Source: Flavobacterium sp. HBTb2-11-1 (GTDB lineage: Bacteria; Bacteroidota; Bacteroidia; Flavobacteriales; Flavobacteriaceae). From it: a stretch of DNA of 64,000 nucleotides. A model generated the notes under the pieces. That model was not told the DNA's origin. It made no database searches and saw nothing but the letters and a program-made list of their open reading frames with translations. The stretch lies in assembly GCF_009826975.1 (NCBI RefSeq), contig NZ_WUMO01000006.1:186001-250000 (forward strand), in the 5' to 3' direction. The position numbers and the translations under genes are program-made. Below are positions 15,827-24,815 of the stretch, one piece after another (the stretch's first letter is position 1; each line of letters begins with the position of its first letter).

Positions 15827-16378
15827 TTATCTATTACGTTCGATAATTTCAGCCAATAATTTTTTAGCGCGTAAAAGTTTTACCTTAACACTGCTTAATG
15901 GTTCATCAATCTTAGCAGCAATTTCCTGATAAGACATTTCTTGAAAATAACGAAGCTGAATTACTTCTTGATAGTGCGGTTTGAGTTCTTTGATGCATAA
16001 GAGCAGACGGGAAAGATTCTGTTCTTTAATTAATGCGTCTTCTGCAGATGGAGTAGGGTCGGCAATATTGTATGCCTGTTGGTCTTCGTTGTCTGTGATT
16101 TCTATAAAAAGATTGGTTTTCTTTTTTCGCAGCAAATCAATATAGACGTTTTTTGCAATTGCGATAAGCCAGGTATTAAATTTAAATTCTGGATTATAAG
16201 ACGCAATTTTGTCAAAAGCTTTGGAGAAAGTTTCTATCGTAATATCTTCTGCGGTGGTTTCATTTTCGGTACGTTTGAGCATAAACGAATATACCTCATT
16301 CCAATAATGATCTAATAAAAAAGTAAAGGCGATCTGATCGCCTTTTTTTGCTTTTTCTATTTTAGAATTTATTTCCAA
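15827..16378 (-). CDS. ECF-type RNA polymerase sigma factor
   Basis: A 183-residue sigma-70 family protein with only regions 2 and 4. Region 2 spans about 10-85 (FLLDHYWNEVYSFMLKRTE, ITIETFSKAF, FNTWLIAIAKNVYIDLLRKKK) and region 4 about 120-178 (LPHYQ-like LKPHYQEVIQLRYFQEMSYQEIA, LSSVKVKLLRAKKLL). No anti-sigma gene is adjacent. The start is a TTG at 16376-16378 that overlaps the last codons of the glycosyltransferase gene, pointing to translational coupling; no ATG is available before region 2. The first codons form a hairpin at 16325-16345. Confidence 0.88.
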   Translation of the reverse strand: MEINSKIEKAKKGDQIAFTFLLDHYWNEVYSFMLKRTENETTAEDITIETFSKAFDKIASYNPEFKFNTWLIAIAKNVYIDLLRKKKTNLFIEITDNEDQQAYNIADPTPSAEDALIKEQNLSRLLLCIKELKPHYQEVIQLRYFQEMSYQEIAAKIDEPLSSVKVKLLRAKKLLAEIIERNR

Positions 16379-17475
16379 TATACCGGTTTTGAAAAGATAT
16401 TAGTTATAAAGATATTAATTTGCGTTAATATAAGCGCTATCTCAACAACCGGAAACCAAATTTTAATATCTTTTTCTTTTAATTTTCCTGCTGAACATCC
16501 AACGACTGTCCATACAATAGTATAGCGTGTAGCTAAAATTGCTAGTACGGCGATCCATTGGAATTGAAATGCTAACAGTGTAATAACTAAAATAAAGAAA
16601 AATAATTGTGAGAGGAAGAATAATCCTAACTGCATTTTATCAAAAAACTTGTAATGTTCTGCAGTAGAAATATGCCTTCTTTTCTGAGTAAACCATTCTT
16701 TATAGGTTTTCTTAGGTTCTGAATAGGTAAAACTTTCAGGTGTATAAGAAATCGTAGTGTTAGTTTTATTTGCTGCCTGATTAATGAATAAATCATCATC
16801 GCCAGAGCGAATCTGAATATGATCGATAAAACCATTTACATTAAAAAACTCTTCTTTTTTATAGGCAAGATTTCTTCCGACTCCCATATAAGGAAGCCCT
16901 ATTTTTGCCCATGAAAAATATTGAATTGCTGTTAGAACAGTTTCAAAACGAATAATTTTGTTTAAAAACGAACGCTCTACTTTTTCATAACCTCCGTAAC
17001 CTAAAACGATTGTTTTGTTCATCGTAAACTGCGAAGTCATAGAAGTGATCCAATCTTTAGAGTTTGGAAAACAATCTGCATCTGTAAAAAGTAAATAATC
17101 TTTCTTTGCCGCTTTTATCCCAAGCGTTAAAGCGTATTTTTTATTTCCCCAAAAAGCTTCATTGTTTTCAACTTTTACTAGACGGATATTAGAGAATTCT
17201 TTTTCAAATTCTTCAAAAACTTCAAGAGTTTCATCGCTAGATGCGTCGTCAATTAATACAATTTCAAAATCTGGATAATCTTGCTGTGCCAAAAGCGGAA
17301 CGTATTTTTTTACATTCTCTTCCTCATTTTTAGCACATACAATTACAGAAACCGGAAGATTTTTAGGTTTCACATGCTGTGGTTTGGCAAAAGCAAATTT
17401 GCCAAAAACTCCTAAATAATAAAATAATTGAACTACGACAATAGCAATAAAAAAGTAAAATATGTATATAAGCAT
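16369..17475 (-). CDS. Family 2 glycosyltransferase, membrane-bound
   Basis: A 368-residue processive-type GT2 enzyme. An N-terminal membrane helix (1-22) precedes the GT-A domain: PVSVIVCAKNEEENV, IVLIDDASSDET, the metal-binding FTDADCFPNS, and the later SGDDDLFINQ and QKRRH motif (a QxxRW variant). Three membrane helices follow at the C-terminus (about 285-365). It probably adds sugars to a lipid or envelope polymer; the product cannot be told. The gene is 5' of, and overlaps, the sigma-factor gene, so they share a transcript. Confidence 0.87.
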   Translation of the reverse strand: MLIYIFYFFIAIVVVQLFYYLGVFGKFAFAKPQHVKPKNLPVSVIVCAKNEEENVKKYVPLLAQQDYPDFEIVLIDDASSDETLEVFEEFEKEFSNIRLVKVENNEAFWGNKKYALTLGIKAAKKDYLLFTDADCFPNSKDWITSMTSQFTMNKTIVLGYGGYEKVERSFLNKIIRFETVLTAIQYFSWAKIGLPYMGVGRNLAYKKEEFFNVNGFIDHIQIRSGDDDLFINQAANKTNTTISYTPESFTYSEPKKTYKEWFTQKRRHISTAEHYKFFDKMQLGLFFLSQLFFFILVITLLAFQFQWIAVLAILATRYTIVWTVVGCSAGKLKEKDIKIWFPVVEIALILTQINIFITNIFSKPVYWK

Positions 17476-17559
17476 CTGATTTATTAGGTTCTATTAATTT
17501 CACGTTCTGCGACTGCAAATGTACTTATCAATTCGCTAAATTCAATAGCCAAAGCCGAT

Positions 17560-18174
17560 TTACTTTCGGCATTTTGACATTTCTTTTGCAACAGCAATAG
17601 ACTGAGGGTTTTCGGTTTTTTCTAATTCCGAAATTATGTTTTTATAATTGTGATCGTCACGATTTTGGGAGAGTTTTTTTGTAGCTTGAATTTCTTCAAT
17701 TTCGATTTCAAAACCAAAGATTCCTCTTGCTTCGCGCATTGTTTTTTCAGACAAATCTTCAACTCTAATAGGGTTTTCAGAATTAGCTTCGTATTTGTCT
17801 ACAAGTTTTTTCAATTGCCCTACCGAAGTTTCATAATCTACAATTTTGATTCTTCCGTAAACATGTACGGCTATATAATTCCAAGTCGGAACATTTTCGT
17901 GATCATACCAAGAAGAAGAAATATAACTATGCGGACCCGTAAATACAGCCAAAACTTGATCATTTTCTCTAAAACCTTCAGCTTGCGGATTTAGTTTTGA
18001 AATATGACCTTGAAGAATCTCTTTTCCATCAGCATTCAATTCCAATTCAATCGGAATATGTGTTGCACATAATTTTCCGTTAGTCTGATTAATCAGGATT
18101 CCAAAACTGTTTTCTTTCAAAAAAGCTCTTATTTCTTCCTGATTTTCGTTTTTGTATAAATCTGGTGTATACAT
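17560..18174 (-). CDS. FMN-binding protein of the PaiB family
   Basis: A 204-residue split-barrel flavin-binding protein. Family signs are MYTPDLYKNENQEEIRAFLKENSFGILI, the GPHSYISSSWYDHENVPTWNYIAVHVYGR core, and the closing helix with AMI-like GIFGFEIEIEEIQATKKLSQNR. Bacillus PaiB was described as a negative regulator of protease and sporulation genes, but for most homologues the role is unknown. The frame is open to a GTG at 18201, yet that would run into a palindromic repeat; the ATG at 18172-18174 matches the family start exactly. Confidence 0.85.
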   Translation of the reverse strand: MYTPDLYKNENQEEIRAFLKENSFGILINQTNGKLCATHIPIELELNADGKEILQGHISKLNPQAEGFRENDQVLAVFTGPHSYISSSWYDHENVPTWNYIAVHVYGRIKIVDYETSVGQLKKLVDKYEANSENPIRVEDLSEKTMREARGIFGFEIEIEEIQATKKLSQNRDDHNYKNIISELEKTENPQSIAVAKEMSKCRK

Positions 18175-18193
18175 GATCTTGTTGTTTATACAA

Positions 18194-18257
18194 TTTGTCA
18201 CATTGAGCGGAGTCGAAATGCTTTATAGCAAAGACTTCGACTCCGCTCAGCTGACAA
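18194..18257. repeat. Intergenic palindromic repeat, TGAGCGGAGTCGAA
   Basis: Left arm tttgtcacattgagcggag with tcgaaat, right arm acttcgactccgctcagctgacaa. The arms pair over about 20 bp with a few mismatches. It lies between the 3' end of murB and the 5' end of the PaiB-like gene. Confidence 0.75.
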
Positions 18258-18293
18258 TAGGTTAAATTCGTGACAATTAGTGAAATTTGTGTT

Positions 18294-19307
18294 TTAAATC
18301 ACATTTACTTCCGCTTCAATCTGAATGCCGAATTTTTCAAAAACAGTTTTCTGAACTTCTTTCGAAACAGCTAAAATTTCCTGTCCTGTTGCGTTTCCGT
18401 AATTTACCAAAACTAAAGCTTGATTTTTGTGAACTCCCGCATCGCCAAAACGCTTTCCTTTAAAACCTGCTTGTTCAATCAGCCATCCCGCTGGAACTTT
18501 TACTTCGGTTTCTGAAACTTCGTAGAATTTCATTTCTGGGAATTTCTGATGGATTTTCTCAAAATCAGATTTCAATAAAATCGGATTTTTGAAGAAGCTT
18601 CCGCTATTTCCTAATTCTTTTGGATCTGGAAGTTTGCTTTGTCTTATGGCAATTACAGCATTACTCACATCTTTTAAAGTGGGTTCAGTAATATTGTTTT
18701 TAGCCAATTCAGCTAAAATATCTCCGTAAGACGTATTAATTTTATGATTGCGTTTAGTCAGTTTAAAAATAACCGAAGTAATAATATATTGGTCTTTTAC
18801 TTCATTTTTGAAGATGCTTTCGCGATAGCCAAAGTTGCATTCAGCGTTATTGAAAGTTTTCATTTCCTGAGTTGCAATATTCATCGCTTCGCAAGAAACA
18901 AAAGTGTCTTTAATTTCGGTTCCATAAGCACCGATATTTTGAACTGGAGTTGTACCAACATTTCCAGGAATCAGAGACATATTTTCTAATCCGCCAAAAT
19001 TGTTGTCGATGGTCCAAAGAACGAAATCGTGCCAAGTTTCGCCTGCCTGACTTTCAACCCAAACAAAATCGTCGTCTTCTTTTTTGATTTTTTTGCCTTT
19101 TAAATCAATATGAATAACCAATGCGTCAATATCTTTGGTTAAAAGCATATTGCTTCCGCCGCCAAGAATGAATTTTTTCTCGTTTTTGTTTGCTGACAAA
19201 ATGGTTTTCAATTCAGTAATAGAATGAACGGCAACAAATTGTTTAGCACTAGCTTCAATGCCGAAAGTGTTATATTTTTTTAAAGAAAAATTGGATTGGA
19301 TTTCCAT
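18294..19307 (-). CDS. murB: UDP-N-acetylenolpyruvoylglucosamine reductase
   Basis: A 337-residue flavoenzyme that reduces the enolpyruvyl group to make UDP-MurNAc for peptidoglycan. FAD-binding motifs are ILGGGSNMLL (about 46-55), SLIPGNVGTTPVQNIGAYG and FGYRESIFK. The catalytic Ser is in GNSGSFFKNP, with a late Glu in the C-terminal domain and AGWLIEQAGFKG. Length agrees with the type I (E. coli-like) enzyme, including the extra C-terminal part. ATG at 19305-19307; it is not in an obvious operon. Confidence 0.95.
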   Translation of the reverse strand: MEIQSNFSLKKYNTFGIEASAKQFVAVHSITELKTILSANKNEKKFILGGGSNMLLTKDIDALVIHIDLKGKKIKKEDDDFVWVESQAGETWHDFVLWTIDNNFGGLENMSLIPGNVGTTPVQNIGAYGTEIKDTFVSCEAMNIATQEMKTFNNAECNFGYRESIFKNEVKDQYIITSVIFKLTKRNHKINTSYGDILAELAKNNITEPTLKDVSNAVIAIRQSKLPDPKELGNSGSFFKNPILLKSDFEKIHQKFPEMKFYEVSETEVKVPAGWLIEQAGFKGKRFGDAGVHKNQALVLVNYGNATGQEILAVSKEVQKTVFEKFGIQIEAEVNVI

Positions 19308-19410
19308 AAATAAAAGGCTTTTTAATCTGAGTCAAAAGTAAGGATTATAATTTATTCGGAAGGGGTTTTAAATAAATATCAGGTTTCGAAAACTAAATCA
19401 ATTTCTTTTG

Positions 19411-19418
19411 TAAATTTG
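19411..19418 (+). promoter_or_regulatory. Promoter -7 element
   Basis: TAAATTTG, matching TAnnTTTG, 22 bp before the ATG of the secreted protein gene. Confidence 0.5.
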
Positions 19419-19440
19419 AAAGAATTGTAATATTATAATT

Positions 19441-19914
19441 ATGAAGCTTTTTTTTCTTAAGAATAAGATTTTACTCTTTTTAGGTCTGTTTATTTCAGTG
19501 TCTTCTTTTGCTCAATCAGATATTGTTGGGAAATGGGAGACTAGAGATATAATTGGGTATTCTGATGTTCTTGAATATTCTTTAGTAAAAGACAAACAAC
19601 AGAATAATGGACGAAGTGTAACATTCAAGCAAGATGGCACATTTTTTTGTGATGCGCCAGTGAAATGTCTTAATGATTGCTTCGTTTTAACTTCTGGAAC
19701 TTATAAGCAAGTTGATAGTGATCATATACAATTGATTGTAAAAGATGCTCATTTTATTGGTTTAACTTGCAAGATGAAAAATCTAAATAAAGAAGATATT
19801 ATTAGAGATTTAGGTTTTTTTTACATTAATAAAGAAGGAGAAACAATTCGATTGATTCCAAATAATAAGGTTTTGAAGGATGCTGAAAAGCTTTCTATGG
19901 TTTATCCCCAATAA
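19441..19914 (+). CDS. Secreted lipocalin-like protein of unknown function
   Basis: A 157-residue protein with a signal peptide (1-24, cleaved after SSFAQ). The mature part begins SDIVGKWETRDI and continues with VTFKQDGTFFCD and LTSGTYKQVDSDHIQLIV, the strand pattern seen in small lipocalin-like proteins of Bacteroidota. Three Cys (in CDAPVKCLNDC) lie close together and could form disulphides; a fourth is further on. No catalytic motif is recognised. It is a single gene with its own promoter. Confidence 0.7.
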   Translation: MKLFFLKNKILLFLGLFISVSSFAQSDIVGKWETRDIIGYSDVLEYSLVKDKQQNNGRSVTFKQDGTFFCDAPVKCLNDCFVLTSGTYKQVDSDHIQLIVKDAHFIGLTCKMKNLNKEDIIRDLGFFYINKEGETIRLIPNNKVLKDAEKLSMVYPQ

Positions 19915-19920
19915 TTTTTA

Positions 19921-19976
19921 TTGCAAAGACCCAAGCTTCACGTTCATAGCGTAAACTCTTGCGAACTTTGCGGTTA
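19921..19976. repeat. Intergenic repeat, GCAAAG units, between convergent genes
   Basis: Left ttgcaaagaccc faces cttgcgaactttgcggtt, an imperfect stem. It has the unit sequence of the longer element at 50149-50234. Confidence 0.5.
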
Positions 19977-21023
19977 AATATTTATAGAATTCAACAACTC
20001 ATGATATTTCTTTGAAATAATCATCATATTAATATCGTAATTCGCATTTTCTTCCACAAATTTTCTATTTCGAATAATCGTCTCGTTTCGTAATTCAGCA
20101 TTTTCAAAAGACCAAATTAACTCATTGGCCAGCATTTCGATATTGTCAACTTCAATCAATTGCCCGTTTTCTCGATGCGTAATCCAGCTTTGATTTCCGG
20201 GAATATCAGAAACAATAGGATAACAATTGCAAGCCATTGCTTCAAATAAAGAGGCAGAAACGCCTTCGGTGGTTGGCATACTAATGTAAATATTAGAATG
20301 CTGCAGTAATTTTGGAAGTTCTGTATTCGGGATTCTTCCTGTAAAAATTACTTTGTTTTCTATTTGGAGTTCTTTTGCAAGATCTTTTAAAAATTGCAAT
20401 CTGTTTCCGTCGCCAACAATGGTCAAAGAAAAATCAATTCCTTTTTGGTTTAAAATTCCGAAAGCTTTTAAAATGAAATCATGTCGGTATTCTGGCTGTA
20501 GCGAACGTGTAACAATCGCTTCAATTTTATTTGAATTATTGGTTGAAGGTGTAAAAAGTGATAGGTCAATTCCTTTTGGGAGAACCAAAACTTTGTTCAT
20601 GTCAACTCCAGTTGCTTTCATGTGAATTGCCATTACAGGACCCCAAGCATGAATTAAATGCGCTTTTTTGAAAGCATATTTCTGAATGAATTTTTTAAAA
20701 GGATATAATTTAGACTCTTCCGGCCATAAATCAGTTCGGCCTTGTTGTGCGATCGCAATGGTTTTGGATCCAGATAATGCTGCAAGAAAACCATAACTGG
20801 TAGTTCTTTCTGCAATTACCATGTCTGGCTTTTCTTTTTTAATTATTTTTCGAATAGAAATTGGAGCGAAGAAATATTCTAAAATGCGTTTAGATCTGCG
20901 ATTGTTTGATGTTTGAAGTTCCCAAGTAATGATTTCAAAATCGCCAAATTCTTTAAGGCCTTTCATCCAAGTGATGGCATCAGCGCGATAAGATTCTCCA
21001 AGAAAAAGTATTTTCCTTTGCAT
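19974..21023 (-). CDS. Glycosyltransferase, GT4 type
   Basis: A 349-residue GT-B fold enzyme. The N-terminal domain carries ILFLGESYRADAITWMKGL and EKPDMVIAERTTSYGF; the C-terminal domain has the nucleotide-sugar site: ITRSLQPEYRHDFILKAF (ARL-type start), IVGDGNRLQFLK, VIFTGRIPNTELPKLL, and the Glu loop PTTEGVSASLFEAMACNCYPI. Probably builds a surface glycan or LPS; the acceptor is not clear. No membrane helices. It stands alone, with a palindromic repeat beyond its 5' end. Confidence 0.87.
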   Translation of the reverse strand: MQRKILFLGESYRADAITWMKGLKEFGDFEIITWELQTSNNRRSKRILEYFFAPISIRKIIKKEKPDMVIAERTTSYGFLAALSGSKTIAIAQQGRTDLWPEESKLYPFKKFIQKYAFKKAHLIHAWGPVMAIHMKATGVDMNKVLVLPKGIDLSLFTPSTNNSNKIEAIVTRSLQPEYRHDFILKAFGILNQKGIDFSLTIVGDGNRLQFLKDLAKELQIENKVIFTGRIPNTELPKLLQHSNIYISMPTTEGVSASLFEAMACNCYPIVSDIPGNQSWITHRENGQLIEVDNIEMLANELIWSFENAELRNETIIRNRKFVEENANYDINMMIISKKYHELLNSINI

Positions 21024-21038
21024 TATAAAAGTTTTTTC

Positions 21039-21085
21039 GCCACGAATTCACGAATTAATTTTGAATAATTCGTGAATTCGTGGCG
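21039..21085. repeat. Intergenic palindromic repeat, CACGAATT units (short form)
   Basis: gccacgaattcacgaatt is mirrored by attcgtgaattcgtggc with a small AT loop; nearly perfect hairpin of about 18 bp. It lies after the 3' end of the DUF2461 gene. Confidence 0.85.
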
Positions 21086-21097
21086 ATTTTTTTTTGT

Positions 21098-21775
21098 CTA
21101 AAATTCTTCAGTATCTAAAGCGCGATTTATAAAATCGTTTAGCGGTTTTAAAGCAATGAGTTTTTCGCTCATTTTTTTTACAAAATCCTTTTTTGTAACC
21201 TCAGAAATATCGTAGGTTTGGCTTGCTGTAAAACTTTTTAATTTTAAAAACTCAATTGCAGGATGGTCTTTTTCGTAACCGCGTGGCATGCTTTTTAATG
21301 AATTGTTTTCGTTTACGTCCAAACTTCCAAATTCTTTTTTAAAGTTTTTATCATTTAAGATTTCCTGTAAATCATCATAGAAAAAAGCGATTTCTTTACG
21401 GACTTTCTTTAGTTCTTCTGCATCAGGAGAATAAAATCCGCCTGCAATAAAACTTCCTCCTTTTTCAATATGAACGTAATAGCCAGAACGATTTGCACCT
21501 TTTGCTCCTGCTGACATCCAAACGCCCAAATGAGATTTGTAAGGAGATTTGTCTTTAGAAAATCGTATGTCACGATTGATTCTAAAAGTGCAGTCTTTTA
21601 TCTCAAGAAGTTCCAACGACGGATCAAGTGGTTTCATTATATCTAGAAAATCACTAACCAACTGATGGTAGTCTTTCTTAAAAACTTCGTATCGTTTTTT
21701 ATTGTCTTGAAACCATTCTCTGTTATTGTTCTTTTTTAAATCGTCTAAAAATTGCAATGATTCTTTCGTTAGCAT
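21098..21775 (-). CDS. DUF2461 domain-containing protein
   Basis: A 225-residue protein that is one complete DUF2461 (TIGR02453) domain. Wording includes FLDDLKKNNNREWFQDNKKRYE at the start, then FRINRDIRFSKDKSPYKSHLGVWMS and GFYSPDAEELKKVRKEI. The family is cytoplasmic, widely found and of unknown function; the conserved Arg/Asp/Lys cluster suggests an active or binding site. ATG at 21773-21775. Confidence 0.87.
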   Translation of the reverse strand: MLTKESLQFLDDLKKNNNREWFQDNKKRYEVFKKDYHQLVSDFLDIMKPLDPSLELLEIKDCTFRINRDIRFSKDKSPYKSHLGVWMSAGAKGANRSGYYVHIEKGGSFIAGGFYSPDAEELKKVRKEIAFFYDDLQEILNDKNFKKEFGSLDVNENNSLKSMPRGYEKDHPAIEFLKLKSFTASQTYDISEVTKKDFVKKMSEKLIALKPLNDFINRALDTEEF

Positions 21776-21889
21776 GGTCCTTTATATTTTATTGCAGTTG
21801 TTTTTAAGTTTTTTACTCAGGCAAATTTACTGATTTCTATTTTGTGATTACTTCTAAAAACTGATACAAATTATACCAAATTTCACAAG

Positions 21890-22969
21890 TCACAAATTGA
21901 ATATCTTATATGTCTGATGTGTGGATTTTACAATTGCTTCGGTTCTTTCGGGATGTGTGTCTGAAATAAAAAGCTGTCCAAACGTTTCGCTGTTTACCAT
22001 TTCAACGATTTTGGCAACGCGGGTTTCGTCCAGTTTGTCAAAAATATCATCAAACAAAAGAATGGGTTTTACGCCGCTTTGTTTTTTTAGAAATTCAAAC
22101 TGAGCCAATTTCAAAGCAATTAGAAAAGATTTCTGTTGTCCTTGCGATCCGAATTTTTTTATCGGATGTGAGTCGATTTCAAAAGACAAATCATCTTTAT
22201 GAATTCCTACACTTGTGTATTGAAGTGCACGGTCTTTATTTATATTTTCCTGTAAAAGCGTTAAAAGATCTTTTTCAAATAAATGGCTTTCATAAACCAG
22301 TTGTACACTTTCCTCAGATCCCGTTATTACCTGATGGTGTTTATTAAATATAGGTATAAATTGTTCAAGAAAATCTTTTCGCTTTTCAAAAATCGATTTT
22401 CCGTAACCTTGCAATTGCTCATTATATATAGATAAGGTATCGTTATCAAAAACATGATTCAGGGCAAAATACTTTAAAAGGGCATTTCGCTGTGTAATTA
22501 CTTTTTGATATTGTATTAATTCGTGGAGATATGTGGCATCCAACTGCGAAATCACACTGTCCATAAATTTGCGGCGCGTTTCGCTTCCTTCAATAATTAA
22601 ATCACGATCTGCTGGCGAAATAATTACTAGCGGAATAAACCCGATATGATCTGAAAATTTATCGTAAGGTTTTCCATTTCGTTTTAAAACCTTTTTCTGC
22701 CCTTTTTTTAAACTGCAGACAATCTGTTCGGTTCTTTCGTTCTTATCCAGTTCGGCATCAATAACAAAAAATTCTTCGCCGTGTTTGATATTTTGAACCG
22801 CCAACGGATTAAAATAACTTTTTCCGTAAGCCAAATGATAAATAGCATCGAGCACATTGGTTTTTCCAATGCCATTTTTTCCAACAAAACAGTTGATTTT
22901 GATGTCAAAATCAAAACTTGCTTCTGAAAAGTTTTTATAATTAAATAATGAGATTTTGTTTAAATGCAT
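21890..22969 (-). CDS. recF: DNA replication and repair protein RecF
   Basis: A 359-residue SMC-like ATPase that loads RecA at gapped DNA together with RecO and RecR. Walker [10 protein letters not shown] is at about 30-38, the signature motif is in [17 protein letters not shown], and Walker B reads [13 protein letters not shown]. Other marks are the N-terminal [12 protein letters not shown] and [18 protein letters not shown]. Length is normal. It is divergent from the TPR gene, with 243 bp between them; it is not next to dnaA or dnaN here. Confidence 0.94.
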   Translation of the reverse strand: MHLNKISLFNYKNFSEASFDFDIKINCFVGKNGIGKTNVLDAIYHLAYGKSYFNPLAVQNIKHGEEFFVIDAELDKNERTEQIVCSLKKGQKKVLKRNGKPYDKFSDHIGFIPLVIISPADRDLIIEGSETRRKFMDSVISQLDATYLHELIQYQKVITQRNALLKYFALNHVFDNDTLSIYNEQLQGYGKSIFEKRKDFLEQFIPIFNKHHQVITGSEESVQLVYESHLFEKDLLTLLQENINKDRALQYTSVGIHKDDLSFEIDSHPIKKFGSQGQQKSFLIALKLAQFEFLKKQSGVKPILLFDDIFDKLDETRVAKIVEMVNSETFGQLFISDTHPERTEAIVKSTHQTYKIFNL

Positions 22970-23182
22970 TTTTTCGGGACTTCCACGTGTAAAATTTACC
23001 CTTTTTGAACAGTAAAAATTTGAGGCTGCAAATTACCGAAAATTATTGATATAATTGGCTTTGGCGCTTTTGTGGACAGATTTATTTTGCCGCTTCCGCG
23101 AAAGGATAAGCGAATAAGGAAAATATTTTTTTTAAAATAGTGATAAAATTGAAATTTTTTACCTCAGTTTCAAGAAAAATTT

Positions 23183-23190
23183 TATTTTTG
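23183..23190 (+). promoter_or_regulatory. Promoter -7 element
   Basis: TATTTTTG, matching TAnnTTTG, 22 bp before the ATG of the TPR membrane protein gene. Confidence 0.5.
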
Positions 23191-23212
23191 CCGTTCACTA
23201 AATAAATTTTAA

Positions 23213-23995
23213 ATGGCAACTTACAATAAAAGAGGATATAAGACACCAAAAGAAAAGGAAGTAAAAGAGGTGGTTACTGAAGAGCAACAAGTAATTATTG
23301 ACGAAAAAGACAGTACTACAGCTGGAGTTTTCTCAAAATTAGATGAAACTGCTTCAAAAACTGAGGATTGGGTGGCTAAAAATCAAAAAATCATTATTGG
23401 TTTAGTTGCTGGTATTGCAGTTGCTACAATTGGATATTTGGCTTATCAAAAATTTATTGCAACTCCTAAGCAAGAAGAAGCTGCAAGTGAAATGTTTGTT
23501 GCGCAGCAAAACTTTGAAAAAGCTGTAAATGGTGTTTCTAGCGATTCATTATTCAAATTATCATTAAACGGTTCAGAAGGTAAATTCGGATTTGTCAAAA
23601 TCGCTGAAGAATATTCTGGAACAGATGCAGGGAACCTAGCAAATTACTATGCTGGTATCGCTTACTTAAACACTGGCAAATTTGATGAGGCAATTAAATA
23701 TTTAGGTGAATTCAAATCAGAAGATGCAATCTTAAGTGCTTTGGCAAAAGGTGCTACAGGAGATGCTTATTCTCAAAAAAATCAGCAAAAAGAAGCTTTA
23801 GATTTTTATGTAAAAGCTGCTGAGTCTAATAAAAACGATTTTACAACGCCTCGTTTCTTGTTAAAAGCTGGAAAAACGGCTTTAGCTTTAGGACAGAAAG
23901 AGGATGCGTTGAAATATTTTAATGACATTAAAGATAATTACGATAGTACTCCAGAAGCAGCGTCTGTTGATGCTTTGATCGGATTAGCGCAATAA
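23213..23995 (+). CDS. TPR membrane protein, YfgM-like
   Basis: A 260-residue protein with a charged cytoplasmic N-terminus (1-60), one membrane helix (about 61-81, IIIGLVAGIAVATIGYLAY) and a C-terminal TPR region (about 95-260, with YYAGIAYLNTGKFDEAIKYL and AKGATGDAYSQKNQQKEAL). The layout resembles YfgM, which in E. coli binds SecYEG and periplasmic chaperones; direct evidence here is only the layout. It precedes ribH on the same strand with a palindromic repeat in the 81-bp gap. Confidence 0.8.
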   Translation: MATYNKRGYKTPKEKEVKEVVTEEQQVIIDEKDSTTAGVFSKLDETASKTEDWVAKNQKIIIGLVAGIAVATIGYLAYQKFIATPKQEEAASEMFVAQQNFEKAVNGVSSDSLFKLSLNGSEGKFGFVKIAEEYSGTDAGNLANYYAGIAYLNTGKFDEAIKYLGEFKSEDAILSALAKGATGDAYSQKNQQKEALDFYVKAAESNKNDFTTPRFLLKAGKTALALGQKEDALKYFNDIKDNYDSTPEAASVDALIGLAQ

Positions 23996-23997
23996 AA

Positions 23998-24069
23998 ATT
24001 TTAGACTTTAGATTTTAGATTGTAGATTTGTAATTAAGAATCTAAATTCTAAAATAAAAAATCTAAAAT
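23998..24069. repeat. Intergenic palindromic repeat, TTTAGA units
   Basis: Units tttagact, ttagatttt, agattgtagattt are mirrored by aatctaaattctaaaat and aaatctaaaa. Same plan as the other repeats; it separates the TPR gene from ribH. No FMN riboswitch fold is visible in this gap. Confidence 0.75.
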
Positions 24070-24076
24070 ATATAAG

Positions 24077-24649
24077 ATGGCTACTCAAAATAAAAATCTA
24101 TCAGAATACGATAAAAACACAATCCCAAACGCGAAAGACTTTCGGTTTGGGATTGTTGTTTCTGAATGGAATGATACTATAACTGAAGGACTTTATAATG
24201 GTGCTTTTGACGCTCTAGTTGATTGCGATGTTCCGGCTCAGCAAATTATCCGTTGGAATGTTCCAGGAAGTTTTGAGTTGATTTACGGAGCAAAAAAAAT
24301 GCTTCAGACTCAAAATGTTGATGCGGTTATCGTAATTGGATGCGTAATTCAAGGAGAAACAAAACATTTTGATTTTGTTTGTGAAGGTGTTACACAAGGA
24401 ATTAAAGACTTGAATGTTCAGACTGATATTCCAGTTATTTTCTGCGTTTTAACAGATAATAATATGCAACAGTCAATTGATAGAAGCGGAGGAGTGCACG
24501 GAAACAAAGGAACCGAAGCTGCAATCGCGGCCATAAAAATGGCTTACATACGTCAGCAAGCTTCAATAGCTCATGCTTACAATCAGCCTTTATTGACTTC
24601 GGGAGCACTTCAAATTGAAGATTCTCCGAAAAAAATTGAGAACGAATAA
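24077..24649 (+). CDS. ribH: 6,7-dimethyl-8-ribityllumazine synthase
   Basis: A 190-residue enzyme of riboflavin synthesis that joins the ribityl-uracil and dihydroxybutanone phosphate. Marks are RFGIVVSEWNDTITEGLYNGAFDAL, the WNVPGSFELIYGAKKM substrate loop, VIGCVIQGETKHFDFVCEGVTQGI with the catalytic His, and PVIFCVLT. It has 15-20 extra residues at each end compared with the 150-residue core. Subunits normally assemble into pentamers or 60-mers. Ends with a clear terminator. Confidence 0.94.
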   Translation: MATQNKNLSEYDKNTIPNAKDFRFGIVVSEWNDTITEGLYNGAFDALVDCDVPAQQIIRWNVPGSFELIYGAKKMLQTQNVDAVIVIGCVIQGETKHFDFVCEGVTQGIKDLNVQTDIPVIFCVLTDNNMQQSIDRSGGVHGNKGTEAAIAAIKMAYIRQQASIAHAYNQPLLTSGALQIEDSPKKIENE

Positions 24650-24673
24650 AGCACATTTGTTTTAAAAATATTA

Positions 24674-24709
24674 AAACCTATACTGTGTAATAACGGTATA
24701 GGTTTTTTT
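24674..24709 (+). terminator. Terminator of ribH
   Basis: Stem aaacctatac pairs with ggtataggttt around an 11-nt loop, followed by a long T-run. Confidence 0.85.
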
Positions 24710-24755
24710 GTTTTTTTTATGATTATTCTTATTCTAAAAGCCAACCAAAATTCAT

Positions 24756-24763
24756 TAAATTTG
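24756..24763 (+). promoter_or_regulatory. Promoter -7 element of the mutL operon
   Basis: TAAATTTG, matching TAnnTTTG, about 52 bp before the mutL ATG. Confidence 0.45.
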
Positions 24764-24815
24764 TACTTCTTGGTTTGTAAAAACCTAATCTAACTTTAAA
24801 ACCTATTTTTGCTTA

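Noticed and set aside
23996..24076. An FMN riboswitch before ribH
   Set aside because: The gap holds only a TTTAGA palindromic repeat; none of the conserved FMN-aptamer words are present.
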